Shown here: positions 52,256 to 52,920 of the stretch, in pieces
How the letters are laid out: each line of letters starts with the position of its first letter
Numbering within the stretch: position 1 is the stretch's first letter
From: an uncultured Pseudophaeobacter sp.
GTDB taxonomy: Bacteria; Pseudomonadota; Alphaproteobacteria; Rhodobacterales; Rhodobacteraceae
DNA length: 52,920 bases
Assembly: GCA_905479575.1 (NCBI GenBank)
Contig: CAJQNB010000034.1
Coordinates: 1 to 52,920 of the forward strand
Direction of reading: 5' to 3'
Position numbers and translations under genes: made by a program
The notes under the pieces: model-generated
Databases searched by the model: none
Seen by the model: only the letters and a program-made list of their open reading frames with translations
Told to the model about the DNA's origin: nothing

Positions 52256-52447
52256 ATGAGCAAAACACTTAAACCGGGACAAAAAGCTCCTGGCTCAGGC
52301 CAAGTTGAAATCGTTGGCCCTCGCGGAGGGAAGACAGGCCAAGAGCGCACTACGACAAAAGGCAACCCTCTGCCGCCCACGCCCAAACCCGGGCAGCGGT
52401 ACGTACCTGTGGATGGCACAAAAAATAAAAGCGGCTTTAAAAAATAG
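52256..52447 (+). CDS. YjzC-like small protein
   Basis: A 63-residue protein matching the YjzC-like family: LKPGQKAPGSGQVEIVGPRGG, then GNPLPPTPKPGQRYVPVDGTKN. It is basic, rich in Gly, Pro and Lys, and probably little folded. TTGGAGAA lies about nine bases before the ATG. Its function is unknown in any organism to my knowledge. It stands opposite to tuf, with a bidirectional terminator between the two. Confidence 0.82.
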   Translation: MSKTLKPGQKAPGSGQVEIVGPRGGKTGQERTTTKGNPLPPTPKPGQRYVPVDGTKNKSGFKK

Positions 52448-52526
52448 CATTCGTCAGCAGTTCTACTTGACGCCTTTCCGGCTTGGAAAGGTGCCCGTGT
52501 AGGATTGAAAACTTGGGCTTTCTCGC

Positions 52527-52560
52527 AAGAAAAAGGGCGCCCCTTGGGGCGCCCTTTTGT
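52527..52560. terminator. Bidirectional terminator between YjzC-like gene and tuf
   Basis: AAAAGGGCGCCCC (52531-52543) and GGGGCGCCCTTTT (52546-52558) form a perfect 13-bp stem with a TT loop and T-runs on both strands. It ends the tuf transcript before it can reach rpsJ. Confidence 0.93.
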
Positions 52561-52652
52561 AGAATTCACCTGTGTGGTTTTCGGGACATTCGCGCCTTGG
52601 CGCGAATACCCTGTCACCACCGGCCAGAACCCCAGCAAGCTGGGCTTCGACC

Positions 52653-52920
52653 TTACTCAGTGATTTTGGAAACGACGCCAGCGCCAACGGTGCGGCCGCC
52701 TTCGCGGATGGCGAAGCGCAGACCGGCTTCCATCGCGATGGGGGCGATCAGTTCAACGTCGAACTTCAGGTTGTCGCCTGGCATAACCATTTCGGTGCCT
52801 TCGGGCAGGGTCACGGTGCCGGTGACGTCAGTAGTCCGGAAGTAGAACTGAGGACGGTAGTTGGCGAAGAACGGCGTGTGACGACCACCTTCATCCTTGG
52901 TCAGGATATAGGCTTCGGCT
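52653..52920 (-). CDS. tuf: Elongation factor Tu, C-terminal part (5' end outside window)
   Basis: The last ~88 residues of EF-Tu, ending in TAA at 52653-52655. Visible are [61 protein letters not shown] and the terminal SKITE. This is the beta-barrel domain 3. The start lies beyond the right edge. In most relatives tuf runs straight into rpsJ; here a terminator and two accessory genes intervene. Confidence 0.97.
   Translation of the reverse strand, partial: AEAYILTKDEGGRHTPFFANYRPQFYFRTTDVTGTVTLPEGTEMVMPGDNLKFDVELIAPIAMEAGLRFAIREGGRTVGAGVVSKITE

Noticed and set aside
1..52920. CRISPR array, prophage or transposase genes
   Set aside because: No regularly spaced direct repeats, phage structural genes or DDE/tyrosine/serine recombinase motifs were found on either strand.

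Overview
The window looks like chromosome of a marine Roseobacter-group bacterium (Alphaproteobacteria, Rhodobacteraceae). Evidence: an L-malyl-CoA/beta-methylmalyl-CoA lyase of the ethylmalonyl-CoA pathway, a COQ9-family ubiquinone protein, YtoQ proteins, a PPK2 kinase, a DgcN/DgcA D-glutamate pair, DUF1244 and FYDLN (TIGR02300) proteins, and moderately high GC. There is no CRISPR array, prophage or recognisable insertion sequence.

Layout. 1-5.7 kb: a lower-GC block with the 3' end of a second pheT-like gene, a first ytoQ, a small exported protein, an exported formylglycine-type sulfatase and an exported eight-haem cytochrome c with HEAT/TPR-like C-terminus. 5.7-19.3 kb: a mosaic of short operons (quinone oxidoreductase, coq9, rpsU, P450 with divergent marR, ppk2, GMC oxidoreductase, lrp with divergent ald, mscS, a methyltransferase-ytoQ-GNAT operon, lysR). 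19.3-26.7 kb: pheS and pheT separated by an accessory membrane-protein gene, then rplT-rpmI and pyk, all on the minus strand. 26.8-30.5 kb: plus-strand enzymes (formylglutamate amidohydrolase, DUF1244, LigB-type dioxygenase, M20 peptidase). 30.7-33.8 kb: a 1029-residue hybrid histidine kinase. 34.1-37.1 kb: a D-amino-acid cluster (D-amino acid transaminase, dgcA, dgcN) divergent from the malyl-CoA lyase gene. 38.5-44.5 kb: a racemase-fold protein, lrp with divergent LysE exporter, an AraC/GyrI regulator, accA, a GntR regulator, a YgjP-type peptidase, the FYDLN protein and tRNA-Ala(GGC). 44.6-52.9 kb: an ATPase gene with an in-frame TGA, then tuf and S10-operon genes on the minus strand.

The most unusual theme is the state of the translation operons. 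The tuf-S10 run is interrupted between tuf and rpsJ, interrupted again between rplW and rplB (with an intrinsic terminator directly after rplW), and stops after rplP at another terminator. pheS-pheT is also interrupted. The inserts are AT-richer single genes of unknown function, and inverted repeats lie at or near each junction. The rpsJ leader has a candidate promoter next to a 16-bp perfect palindrome and a terminator-like hairpin, suggesting premature-termination control. Elsewhere a 12-base palindromic sequence is shared by the lrp/ald and dgcN/mcl intergenic regions, a 77-nt structured inverted repeat follows rpsU, and a duplicated pheT-ytoQ segment opens the window.

Gene starts were chosen from ribosome-binding sites and family lengths. 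All identity and base-composition statements are by-eye estimates.
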